A stretch of 44,457 nt of DNA. Origin: Clostridiales bacterium (GTDB taxonomy: Bacteria > Bacillota > Clostridia > HGM11327). The first letter of the stretch is position 1; each line of letters opens with the position of its first letter. Positions 8,376 through 16,051 of the stretch are shown here, piece after piece. A program made the translations under genes and the position numbers. The notes beneath the pieces were generated by a model. That model did not search any database. It saw nothing but the letters and a program-made list of their open reading frames with translations, and was not told the origin of the DNA. The stretch lies in NCBI GenBank assembly GCA_015056385.1, contig SVGI01000006.1, forward strand, positions 1 to 44,457, in the 5' to 3' direction.

Positions 8376-9596
8376 TTATTTTGCTATAATCTTCATGAAG
8401 GATTTTTTACCCTTTTTTAGAAGAATACCGTTTTTAAGATCATCTGCAGGTATTACGGCAAGCATATCCGTAACCTTGTTATCCCCAAGAGAAACACCGC
8501 CCTGCTGAATATTGCGCTTTGCCTCGCCCTTTGAAGCGCAAAGGCCGGAAATCACAAGAGCGTCAGTAACAGAAATGCCATCGGGATACTGGGCAGCATC
8601 AATTTCAACAGAGGGAACGCTATCCATAGAAACAGCACCGCCGAAAAGAGCATCACTTGCCTTTCTTGCCTCCTCTGCTGCCTCCTCTGAATGAATAAGC
8701 TTTGTTACCTCGTATGCCAGCACACGCTTTGCCTCGTTCATTCTTTCATCCTTATACTTACAAAGCTCTCTGACCTGATCCATAGGAAGGAATGTAAGAA
8801 GGCTTAAGCACTTTTCAACGTCTGCGTCGTCAACGTTGCGCCAATACTGGTAGAAATCGTAGGGGGATGTTTTTTCAGGGTCGAGCCATACGGCACCTGC
8901 CTGGGTTTTGCCCATCTTTTTACCGTCTGCAGTTGTAAGAAGGTTCATTGTAAGACCAAAGGCCTCCTTTGCCTCCTTACGGCGGATAAGATCTACACCG
9001 GCAAGGATGTTGCTCCACTGATCGTCCCCGCCAACCTCAAGAGTACAGCCGTAATCCTGGAAAAGGCGTAGGAAATCGTAGCCCTGCATAAGCATATAGT
9101 TGAATTCAAGGAACGTGAGGCCCTTTTCCATTCTCATTTTGTAGCATTCTGCTGTAAGCATACGGTTTACGGAGAAATGAGCGCCGATATCCCTTATAAA
9201 ATCAACGTAGTTAAGACCAAGAAGCCAATCTGCGTTATTAACAAGAAGAGCCTTGCCGTCTGAAAAATCTATAAACTTGGACATCTGCTTTACAAAGCAG
9301 CTGCAGTTGTGCGCTATGGTTTCCTTTGTCATCATAGTTCTCATATCGGTTCTGCCTGAAGGATCTCCGATCATAGCAGTACCGCCGCCTATAAGAGCGA
9401 TAGGTTTATGCCCTGCCCTCTGCATATGAGCCATAACCATAAGCTGTATAAAATGACCTACGTGAAGGCTATCCGCCGTAGGGTCAAATCCTATATAAAA
9501 AGTAACCTTTTCCTTTCCGAGCTTTTCCTTAAGCTCGTCAGTAAAGGTTGACTGAGCAATAAATCCTCTTTCATTCAAAATGTCGTATACGTTCAT
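8376..9596 (-). CDS. tyrS: Tyrosyl-tRNA synthetase
   Basis: Class Ic synthetase that charges tRNA-Tyr. The 406 residues include the HIGH-type motif HVGH at 45-48, the KMSKS-type loop KKMGKTQ (bacterial TyrRS often has KFGKS/T), the tyrosine-binding QGYDFLRL segment, and a C-terminal S4 RNA-binding domain (about 340-406, [12 protein letters not shown]). GGAGG lies ten bases before ATG 9596. The leader is short and I see no T-box element. Confidence 0.96.
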   Translation of the reverse strand: MNVYDILNERGFIAQSTFTDELKEKLGKEKVTFYIGFDPTADSLHVGHFIQLMVMAHMQRAGHKPIALIGGGTAMIGDPSGRTDMRTMMTKETIAHNCSCFVKQMSKFIDFSDGKALLVNNADWLLGLNYVDFIRDIGAHFSVNRMLTAECYKMRMEKGLTFLEFNYMLMQGYDFLRLFQDYGCTLEVGGDDQWSNILAGVDLIRRKEAKEAFGLTMNLLTTADGKKMGKTQAGAVWLDPEKTSPYDFYQYWRNVDDADVEKCLSLLTFLPMDQVRELCKYKDERMNEAKRVLAYEVTKLIHSEEAAEEARKASDALFGGAVSMDSVPSVEIDAAQYPDGISVTDALVISGLCASKGEAKRNIQQGGVSLGDNKVTDMLAVIPADDLKNGILLKKGKKSFMKIIAK

Positions 9597-9638
9597 AAAA
9601 AACCGACCTCCGCATATTAAAACCGTCTATACTGAAAC

Positions 9639-9667
9639 ATTTTAGCATATTATTGAATATTTTTCAA
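9639..9667 (-). promoter_or_regulatory. Predicted SigA promoter of tyrS-pit-DUF47
   Basis: Minus-strand TTGAAA (9667-9662), 17-base spacer, TAAAAT (9644-9639). The start would lie about 35 bases before the tyrS start codon, leaving no room for a T-box. Confidence 0.65.
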
Positions 9668-9719
9668 TCTTTATCATTTTATCAAAAAAAGCGCCAATAA
9701 TACTCTATAATGCGAGTCG

Positions 9720-9748
9720 TTGCGTTTTCAGCAATAAAATGGTATAAT
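9720..9748 (+). promoter_or_regulatory. Predicted SigA promoter of the site-2 protease-scpAB operon
   Basis: Plus-strand TTGCGT (9720-9725), 17-base spacer, TATAAT (9743-9748). It is divergent from the tyrS promoter. Confidence 0.65.
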
Positions 9749-9810
9749 TTACAGGTTAAAAGCATTATTCCCATAAAATAACGGCAAAATTGATTTTTCG
9801 GAGGTAAAAA

Positions 9811-10539
9811 ATGCCCTCTATTATTGAATATTTTCAGAACTTGGATTGGTACGGTATGCTTCTGAGCATACTTTACTCTCTCCCTGCTATTGTAATGGGC
9901 TTAACCGTTCACGAATACGCCCACGCCAAGGCTGCGGTAAAAATGGGAGATACCTCCCAAAGGGTAATGGCAAGAACAACCTTAAACCCCTTTACACACC
10001 TTGACCCTGTTGGCTTTATCTGCATGATAATATTCAACTTCGGCTGGGCAAAGCCTGTTGTAACAGATCCTACCTATTACAGGTCTTACAGAAAGGGTCG
10101 CGCTCTTGTTGCTCTTGCAGGCCCCCTTTCAAATCTTATATTTGCAGGCATCTTCTACCTTATAGAAACTGCAATTTACGTATTCTCCGAGCTTACAATA
10201 GGTAAGGGAATGTTCCTTGACAGCTCCGTTTTCATTACAATTGTGTATATTCTCCAGCTTATAGTTGGAAATTTTGTAATGATAAACATTCTTTTGTTCG
10301 TTATCAATATACTTCCCATCCCCGGCTTCGACGGATATGAGCTTCTTAAAATGGCGTTTTTCCCCAATGCAAACGGAAGGGTTATTACCTTTTTCGAAAC
10401 CTATTCAAGATATATTTTTATTGCATTGGTTTTAGTTGGCCTGTTTGATTACGTGGTATTTTTTACACAGATGATTTATACCTACGGCGTATTTCTACAG
10501 GAGCTTCTTACAGACATACTCGTTACTCTTACTATGTAA
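9811..10539 (+). CDS. Site-2 protease family protein (peptidase M50)
   Basis: Multi-pass membrane zinc protease of the compact YwhC/Rip type. The 242 residues include the metal-binding HEYAH at 34-38, the second signature NILPIPGFDG (166-175, Asp174 as third ligand) and about five or six hydrophobic segments. The start has GGAGG directly upstream. The pairing with scpA and scpB (15 bases to scpA) is common in Firmicutes. The substrate is unknown; family members cleave transmembrane proteins. Confidence 0.9.
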   Translation: MPSIIEYFQNLDWYGMLLSILYSLPAIVMGLTVHEYAHAKAAVKMGDTSQRVMARTTLNPFTHLDPVGFICMIIFNFGWAKPVVTDPTYYRSYRKGRALVALAGPLSNLIFAGIFYLIETAIYVFSELTIGKGMFLDSSVFITIVYILQLIVGNFVMINILLFVINILPIPGFDGYELLKMAFFPNANGRVITFFETYSRYIFIALVLVGLFDYVVFFTQMIYTYGVFLQELLTDILVTLTM

Positions 10540-10554
10540 AGGTTAAAAGCAATT

Positions 10555-11295
10555 ATGGCATACGAAATAGATATCGAAATATTCAAGGGGCCCATGGACC
10601 TGCTTTTATCCCTCATTTCCAAGCAGAAGGTTGCAATAGAGGACGTTTCCATAGGTGATATTACAGACCAATATCTGGAATACGTTGAGCATATGCAGTA
10701 TATGGATATGGAGGTTGCCACGGATTTTATTGAAATGGCATCCCGTCTGCTCTACATAAAATCCAAAAAGCTTCTTCCCGTTACCAAGGAGGACGAGGAT
10801 GAGGTAGACCCTGAGGAGGAGCTTAAGGCAAGGCTTAAGGAATACAGGAAGAGCAAGCAGGCATCTCAGCTTCTTGCAGAGCTTGAAACTGCGGGCCTGG
10901 GCGTTTACGCAAAGCTTCCTGAGGAGCTTGTGGATGACGGCGAGGTGGACCTTGAGCAATTCACCATGGACGCACTTACAAATGCCTTCCTTTCCATAGT
11001 AAGGCAGACAAGCTACGAGCAGAGAAAAAAGAGTAAGCCCGTTACAATAGTAAGGGAGCCTATGTCTATAAACACTGCGGTTAATATAATACAAAGGCGC
11101 CTTACAGACTGTGAAAGGGTAGAATTCACAGCATTTTTTGAGGAGCATAACGACAGAAACTCAATAATCTCACTTTTCCTTGGAATGCTTGAGCTTTTGA
11201 AGAGATCTGTTTTGGATGCCACGCAGGACGGCACATTTAAGCAAATATACATTACGAGAGGCACACAGTGGACAACAGAGAATATATCGCTATAA
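10555..11295 (+). CDS. scpA: Segregation and condensation protein A
   Basis: Kleisin subunit of the SMC-ScpA-ScpB condensin, which organises and segregates the chromosome. The 246 residues begin with the typical IFKGPMDLLLSLISKQKVAIEDVSI, have an acidic middle (about 80-130) and end in the winged-helix region that contacts the SMC head. It overlaps scpB by 28 bases, which suggests translational coupling and a fixed subunit ratio. Confidence 0.95.
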   Translation: MAYEIDIEIFKGPMDLLLSLISKQKVAIEDVSIGDITDQYLEYVEHMQYMDMEVATDFIEMASRLLYIKSKKLLPVTKEDEDEVDPEEELKARLKEYRKSKQASQLLAELETAGLGVYAKLPEELVDDGEVDLEQFTMDALTNAFLSIVRQTSYEQRKKSKPVTIVREPMSINTAVNIIQRRLTDCERVEFTAFFEEHNDRNSIISLFLGMLELLKRSVLDATQDGTFKQIYITRGTQWTTENISL

Positions 11296-11798
11296 TAGAA
11301 TCAATATTATTTATTTCAGGTGAGCCTGTAAAATTAAAGGCCCTTGCAGAGTTTTTTGCTATCCCCAATTCACAGATGAAGAATATAATGAATGAAATGG
11401 CGCAGTGCTACGATTTCGAAAGGAGAGGCTTACAGCTTATATGCCTTGACGACGCCTATCAGCTTACAACAAGGCCCGAATATTCATCTTATATAGACAG
11501 ATTTACAGGGGTAGACAGAAAGAAGACTCTCCCTGCAACCCTTCTTGAAACAATAGCAGTTATAGCCTATAAGCAGCCTATAACCAGAGCTGAAATAGAG
11601 GCTGTAAGAGGTGTAAAGAGCGATTACGCTGTGCACAAGCTTCTTGAATACGACCTTATAAAGCAGGACGGGCGCAAGGACGTGCCGGGAAAGCCCTTCC
11701 TTTACGTTACAACACCTAAATTCTTAAGAACCTTTTCACTTACATCCTTAAAGGACCTTCCCGTTATAGAAACACCCGAAGAGGATGAAGAGGAATAA
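11268..11798 (+). CDS. scpB: Segregation and condensation protein B
   Basis: Dimeric winged-helix partner of ScpA in the SMC complex. It has 176 residues and starts at GTG 11268 inside the scpA reading frame. Typical segments are IESILFISGEPVKLKALAEFF and ETIAVIAYKQPITRAEIEAVRGV, and the acidic tail (EEDEEE) is common in the family. It is last in the operon, ahead of a bidirectional terminator. Confidence 0.95.
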   Translation: MDNREYIAIIESILFISGEPVKLKALAEFFAIPNSQMKNIMNEMAQCYDFERRGLQLICLDDAYQLTTRPEYSSYIDRFTGVDRKKTLPATLLETIAVIAYKQPITRAEIEAVRGVKSDYAVHKLLEYDLIKQDGRKDVPGKPFLYVTTPKFLRTFSLTSLKDLPVIETPEEDEEE

Positions 11799-11814
11799 AA
11801 GCAAAAAGCATAAC

Positions 11815-11850
11815 AAAAAAGAGCGTATGCCCACAAGACATACGCTCTTT
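11815..11850. terminator. Bidirectional terminator between scpB and the oxidoreductase gene
   Basis: A strong GAGCGTATG/CATACGCTC stem is flanked by A and T runs on both sides, so it can end the plus-strand scpB transcript and the minus-strand oxidoreductase transcript. Confidence 0.85.
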
Positions 11851-11864
11851 CGTTATTTATTCAA

Positions 11865-12950
11865 TTATTTTTCTTCTGCCTTTTCCTCGAGCTTATTGAA
11901 GCCGTAACCGCCAAGCTCATAGCCAACGTCTGCAGCGATTTCAGCAATTGTAACTGCGCGGCCACCCTCATCTCTTGAACGGAGAGCTGCGTCGATACAT
12001 GCAACCATTTCAAACATTCTGTCGTAATGGATAATCTGCTTACGGTCGTCTATCATTCTTGAGAACTGCTCTGCAATTCTGATGCAGCCGCCTCTTAAGA
12101 GAGGCTCGTTAACGTACTCTGTAGAGATAGCGTTGTGGCCGTAAACGTCGATACGGTATGCGTATGAGCCGAAGGAGTTGCAGTTGATAATACCAACTGT
12201 GCCGTCCTCGAACAGGCAGCTGTAAACCTCGCCGTCGCCGAAATCTCTGTTGGGATCTCTGCCTGCATCACTTGCGATATACTGAACGGATTTTACCTTG
12301 TAATCACCGCAAAGCTCTCTCATAGCGCCGAAAACTGCCTGAAACATATGAGAGGAGGCGTTTCTCCATTCCATTCTTGAACGGAATGTGCAGGTAATCA
12401 TCATGGGCTTACCGAGATTCTTATCGGGCATCATTTCAACGTAGTCGCCCTTAAGATACATATTTGCATCGCAGTAAAGAAGGATAGATGCTGTATGGAT
12501 AGGAACGTTGTATTCCCTTGCAAGGTCTATTATCTTCTTTGCGTTTGCAGCGTTATCTGCAAAGGGTTTATCGAAGAGAACGGGGATTCCTTTCTTAATA
12601 AAGGGCTCGCAAAGGCGGTAGTGATCCTCACCGTCGAAGCTGCAGTTACCGATAAATACGCCGTCTACAATTTCCGGATCTGCCATATCCTCAAGGTTTT
12701 CATATACTGTGCAGTTAAATGCCTTTGCAAACTGCTGTGCAGAAAGCGCAACTGTTTCAAGAGGCTCATTCCAGCAGGCTGTTACCTCTGTATCAGTAAA
12801 GGGGATAACGGGCTTTGTACCTGCCTCCATAATATCAAGCTGACCGGATGCCTTACGGAATTCATAACGGTCATACGGACCCCAGCAAGCGCCGTAGAGC
12901 AAGCTGTGGTTATCTGTTCTGATTATACCAATTCTTTTAACCTTACCCAT
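11865..12950 (-). CDS. Gfo/Idh/MocA-like oxidoreductase, atypical nucleotide-binding motif
   Basis: A 361-residue protein with the layout of the Gfo/Idh/MocA sugar dehydrogenases: a Rossmann-like N-terminal half and a C-terminal alpha/beta half. The segment VDGVFIGNCSFDGEDHYRLC and then FIKKGIPVLFDKPF matches the family block that normally contains the EKP catalytic lysine (here DKP). However, the N-terminal GxGxxG of the NAD(P) site is missing; the first strand reads IGIIRTDNHSLLYG. The start is ATG 12950 with GGAGG eight bases upstream; an in-frame TTG at 12965 overlaps that site. It is divergent from the ThuA-like fusion gene, hinting at a joint role in sugar modification. The substrate is unknown. 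Confidence 0.75.
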   Translation of the reverse strand: MGKVKRIGIIRTDNHSLLYGACWGPYDRYEFRKASGQLDIMEAGTKPVIPFTDTEVTACWNEPLETVALSAQQFAKAFNCTVYENLEDMADPEIVDGVFIGNCSFDGEDHYRLCEPFIKKGIPVLFDKPFADNAANAKKIIDLAREYNVPIHTASILLYCDANMYLKGDYVEMMPDKNLGKPMMITCTFRSRMEWRNASSHMFQAVFGAMRELCGDYKVKSVQYIASDAGRDPNRDFGDGEVYSCLFEDGTVGIINCNSFGSYAYRIDVYGHNAISTEYVNEPLLRGGCIRIAEQFSRMIDDRKQIIHYDRMFEMVACIDAALRSRDEGGRAVTIAEIAADVGYELGGYGFNKLEEKAEEK

Positions 12951-12990
12951 TGTGAGTACCTCCAAATATGCGTGTGCATAATTACAGAAT

Positions 12991-13007
12991 TACATCCGAG
13001 GGATGTA
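12991..13007. promoter_or_regulatory. 17-bp palindrome, candidate operator
   Basis: TACATCC-GAG-GGATGTA is a perfect 7-bp inverted repeat about 3 to 19 bases downstream of the predicted oxidoreductase transcription start. The position suits a repressor. Confidence 0.5.
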
Positions 13008-13016
13008 TTTGGGTAG

Positions 13017-13045
13017 ATTATAGCACAAAGAACACCACATAACAA
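13017..13045 (-). promoter_or_regulatory. Predicted SigA promoter of the oxidoreductase gene
   Basis: Minus-strand TTGTTA (13045-13040), 17-base spacer, TATAAT (13022-13017). Confidence 0.6.
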
Positions 13046-13092
13046 CATAAAAATATATATTTCGTATTGTATGCCCAAGGCCTTTATTCCTA

Positions 13093-13122
13093 TTGACTTA
13101 CTGCTTCTTTCCGTGATAAAAT
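13093..13122 (+). promoter_or_regulatory. Predicted promoter of the ThuA-like/TIM-barrel fusion gene
   Basis: Plus-strand TTGACT (13093-13098), 18-base spacer, TAAAAT (13117-13122). It is divergent from the oxidoreductase promoter. Confidence 0.55.
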
Positions 13123-13179
13123 TACTTATATACATAATGAAAGGAACCGTTAAGCTTTATTTTTGCGGAGGTTTTCACA

Positions 13180-15258
13180 ATGGATAAGAAAAAAACGTTT
13201 TTGATACTTGATCACGAGCTTTACAATGCCGAGGCACATTCCCTCGTCACGGAATTTGCTCAGGGTAAGGGCTTTGAGGTTACTTACAGAAGGTATTTCC
13301 CTCATTTTACGCCCGACGATATGGATAACGGCGTTGTAATGATATACGCAGGCAGAATGCCCTCAACCCCCGGCGCACGTATGAGCTCAAAGGAGTTAGG
13401 GCCCCTTAAGGAATACGTATTGGGCGGCGGTGTTTTGGTGCTTTGCCATGGCGGCGTTGCAAGGCAGCTTTCACGTGAGCACGAAAGATATCTTTTCAAC
13501 TGCCTGCTTGAGGAGCTTGATGCGCCTATCCGTATAAACAAGGATATAGTTGTAGACCACGAGCACGGCCTTGCATATTCACTTACCCCCTCAACATATC
13601 TTAAGAAGGCATCACGTGTTGAGCCTGCGCCGGACAGCCCTATTGCCGAGGGGCTTCACACACTTGCGGGAAGCTCACAATCCAGCCTTATGGTAGGTAA
13701 GAATGCGTGTGTTCTTCTTCAGACACCCCCCACTGCCGAATGTAACCACAGAAGAGCAGAGGAAACGGGTATTATTATGCACGTAAGAGGGCCGGGCGTC
13801 TTCAAAACGGCAGCTGCTGCCCCTGTTGGCAAGGGCTACGTTGTTGTAATAAGCCGCGGACTTATGAACAACCCCCTCTTTACAGGCTTCGTTGCAGACA
13901 AGGCGTTGGGCGAGCCCGAGCTTTTCCCCGGCAACTACATGCTTGTTAAGAACATTACTGAATATATTGCAGATATTGCCACAGGCGTTGCAGATAAAAA
14001 CTATTTCACCTCACACGAGGTAGATGAAATGCCCGAAAACATCAAATTTGATTTCGAGGTAAACGATGAGGACCTTCCCGAAAAGGCGCCTCTCCACACA
14101 ACAGACGATATTCCTCATACAGACGAGGATACGCCCTTCTCCAAGTGGGTATATGAAAACAAAATCAAGGGCGGCTACGTTTGCTTCTATGATAAGCCCC
14201 AGGATGATAACGGCAGATATATGGCTGAAATGATGCAGAAGTGCGGCTTCAACACAGCATTCCTTTCAACAAACTGCAAGATAATCACAAATCCCAACAC
14301 AACACAGGAGGAAAAGGAAGAGCTTTTTGAGATTTACAGAAAGCAGACACGCCTTCTCCCCGAGCTTGGCTATAAGTGCTTTATAGGCTCATATTATCCC
14401 TATACAGATCTCTACGATATGAACAAGGATAAATATTCAAAGCTTATAGACGCCGCAGGCAACGAATACAACACCCCCTCACCTCTTGATATCCAGTACT
14501 GGAAGGATTCAGTATTCAAAGAGGCAGAGGAAATTGCACGTCTTTCACTTACAGCCCCCGGCATTACAGGTATCTTCTGGGATATGGAAATGTACAGATT
14601 CCCCGGCCTTCAGATTCAGGAGGGCCACGGCATGGAGAACGAATGCTTCCTTAAGTACGTTGAGGCTGAAAAGGATTACCTTGGCAAGGAAATGGTTGAT
14701 GCTGCATTGGCTCTTGAAATAAAAGAGCGTTATGCATGGCTGAGGGATAACGGACTTCTTAAGCGCTACTACACAGTTCTCGAGGGCTTCGCAAAGAGAA
14801 TCGGTGAGGAAATCCGTACTATAATCCGCGACATCAATCCCAACATGGAGCTTGCTCTCTATAACCCCTACATTTCATCCAACTGGTTCTACAGAGGTAT
14901 GGTTTCAGGCCTTTCCACACGTGAGCGTCCTATCGTGCTTATTACATACGACCTTAACGGACTTTCACAGAAGAAGAACGCCGCACTTTCAGGCTCTTAC
15001 TTCTATGCAGTAGGCGGTATGCTTCTCAACTGTATGGAAATACACGAGTGGGAGCGCGCACTTCCCCAGGTTGCTATGAATAACGACGGATATTGGATAT
15101 TCCCCGTAGAAATTCTCCAGGAAAACCGTCAGCAGCACGAATCGGGCGACTTTACGTACAAGGGCTCCAAGGAGGATAACTACCGCGAGCTTAAGAAGGC
15201 TAACGACAGAATCACCCAGCTGCTTCTCACAGAAAAGATAAAGAAAAAATATATGTAA
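13180..15258 (+). CDS. Two-domain protein: ThuA/amidotransferase-like domain fused to a TIM-barrel glycosidase-like domain
   Basis: A 692-residue cytosolic protein without a signal peptide. Residues 1-265 look like a class I amidotransferase/ThuA-type fold: an opening strand FLILDHELYNAEAH and the segment LKEYVLGGGVLVLCHGG, which resembles the ThuA block ending in HGA. An acidic linker (about 285-325) leads to residues 326-690, which read like an alpha/beta barrel of glycosidase type (KGGYVCFYD, GFNTAFLST, GIFWDMEMY, MELALYNPY, VLITYDLNG). I do not recognise a named family for the whole protein. The start has GCGGAGG upstream. ThuA proteins act with Gfo/Idh/MocA dehydrogenases on 3-keto sugars, and such a dehydrogenase lies divergently next door; a keto-glycoside role is inference. 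Confidence 0.6.
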   Translation: MDKKKTFLILDHELYNAEAHSLVTEFAQGKGFEVTYRRYFPHFTPDDMDNGVVMIYAGRMPSTPGARMSSKELGPLKEYVLGGGVLVLCHGGVARQLSREHERYLFNCLLEELDAPIRINKDIVVDHEHGLAYSLTPSTYLKKASRVEPAPDSPIAEGLHTLAGSSQSSLMVGKNACVLLQTPPTAECNHRRAEETGIIMHVRGPGVFKTAAAAPVGKGYVVVISRGLMNNPLFTGFVADKALGEPELFPGNYMLVKNITEYIADIATGVADKNYFTSHEVDEMPENIKFDFEVNDEDLPEKAPLHTTDDIPHTDEDTPFSKWVYENKIKGGYVCFYDKPQDDNGRYMAEMMQKCGFNTAFLSTNCKIITNPNTTQEEKEELFEIYRKQTRLLPELGYKCFIGSYYPYTDLYDMNKDKYSKLIDAAGNEYNTPSPLDIQYWKDSVFKEAEEIARLSLTAPGITGIFWDMEMYRFPGLQIQEGHGMENECFLKYVEAEKDYLGKEMVDAALALEIKERYAWLRDNGLLKRYYTVLEGFAKRIGEEIRTIIRDINPNMELALYNPYISSNWFYRGMVSGLSTRERPIVLITYDLNGLSQKKNAALSGSYFYAVGGMLLNCMEIHEWERALPQVAMNNDGYWIFPVEILQENRQQHESGDFTYKGSKEDNYRELKKANDRITQLLLTEKIKKKYM

Positions 15259-15275
15259 TTTCATATATACACAAA

Positions 15276-15309
15276 AGAGGATGTACCAAAGGGTACATCC
15301 TCTTTTTTT
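15276..15309. terminator. Terminator after the fusion gene
   Basis: AGAGGATGTACC pairs perfectly over 12 bases with GGTACATCCTCT around an AAAG loop and is followed by a run of seven Ts on the plus strand. A shorter T run on the other side may also serve the gatD transcript. Confidence 0.9.
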
Positions 15310-15319
15310 GCATCTCTTC

Positions 15320-16051
15320 TTATCTTTTATTCTTCAGCTCAACAAGCTCTGCCAATGCGCCCTTATAGGCAAGGATTTCCTCTTCCCAAAGCTCATCCTC
15401 AACCAAAGTTGCATCAATGCCCTTTACCTCAAGAAGCTTATTTAATATTTCTCTTCTGAACAAGGGATTTTTAACCAGAACGGGGCCTACTATATCCACG
15501 CCGTAAACGTTTCTGAAATAAAAGCCCGCTTCCCTTGAACGCCCGTTATCACCTATACCCAGGCGCACGTGGAATAAGGGATGCTCTATATCCTCCACCT
15601 CGTGAGATTTATTTATATACCCAACGACGTCTGTATAGGTATCTGCGCGCCTGTATATAGCATTTGAGGTGTATCTCTTTTTATCGCTTAAGCTTGCCTT
15701 TCCCTTTTCAATGGCAAGGCAGGGGTATATTTCGCCGTTAAATTCAATGCTTTCCAAAAGAAGGAGCATTGTATTTCCAAGGGCAAGTATAAAGCCGCCG
15801 CCCTCCACAAACAAAAGAAGCTCATGCTTATACCTCATTATGTCCTCACGGAGCTTCATAAGGCTTTTTTCAGATGCACATCCCATTATAATAAGGTCGT
15901 ATCTGTTAAAATCAAGCTCATCCCCAAGGGTCCTTTTATCAACGCAATATTCAATTCCGCTTTCTTTAAGGTCCCTTTCTATGGAAAGCAGATTCGCCCT
16001 GCTTCCGTAAAGCTCCGTTAAATCCCAATAGAGTGAAAGTATATTTATCAT
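15320..16051 (-). CDS. gatD: GatD-like subunit of lipid II isoglutaminyl synthase, lacking catalytic residues
   Basis: GatD normally releases ammonia from glutamine for MurT, which amidates the D-Glu of lipid II. This 243-residue protein follows the GatD outline: a start like LTELYGSRANLLSIERDL (family NLYxDxGNI), the GIGDNGRSREAGFYFRNVYG block (family YGNN...YKN) and GPVLVKNP (family GPxLPKN). The active site is gone. The nucleophile elbow ICGGYQ is VEGGGF, with Glu83 where the Cys should be. The catalytic His of GTYLHGP is Val188 in GVDIVGP, and the oxyanion-side GGGSD is GCASE. The frame is intact, so this is not a decaying gene. It overlaps murT by 4 bases. Family membership is likely; glutaminase activity is unlikely. 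Confidence 0.8.
   Translation of the reverse strand: MINILSLYWDLTELYGSRANLLSIERDLKESGIEYCVDKRTLGDELDFNRYDLIIMGCASEKSLMKLREDIMRYKHELLLFVEGGGFILALGNTMLLLLESIEFNGEIYPCLAIEKGKASLSDKKRYTSNAIYRRADTYTDVVGYINKSHEVEDIEHPLFHVRLGIGDNGRSREAGFYFRNVYGVDIVGPVLVKNPLFRREILNKLLEVKGIDATLVEDELWEEEILAYKGALAELVELKNKR

Noticed and set aside
9597-9660. T-box riboswitch upstream of tyrS
   Set aside because: The predicted leader is only about 35 bases, with no T-box sequence, specifier loop or terminator.
10606-11148. A 180-codon minus-strand open frame opposite scpA
   Set aside because: Antisense shadow of scpA, rich in Leu and Cys from reverse reading of scpA codons.
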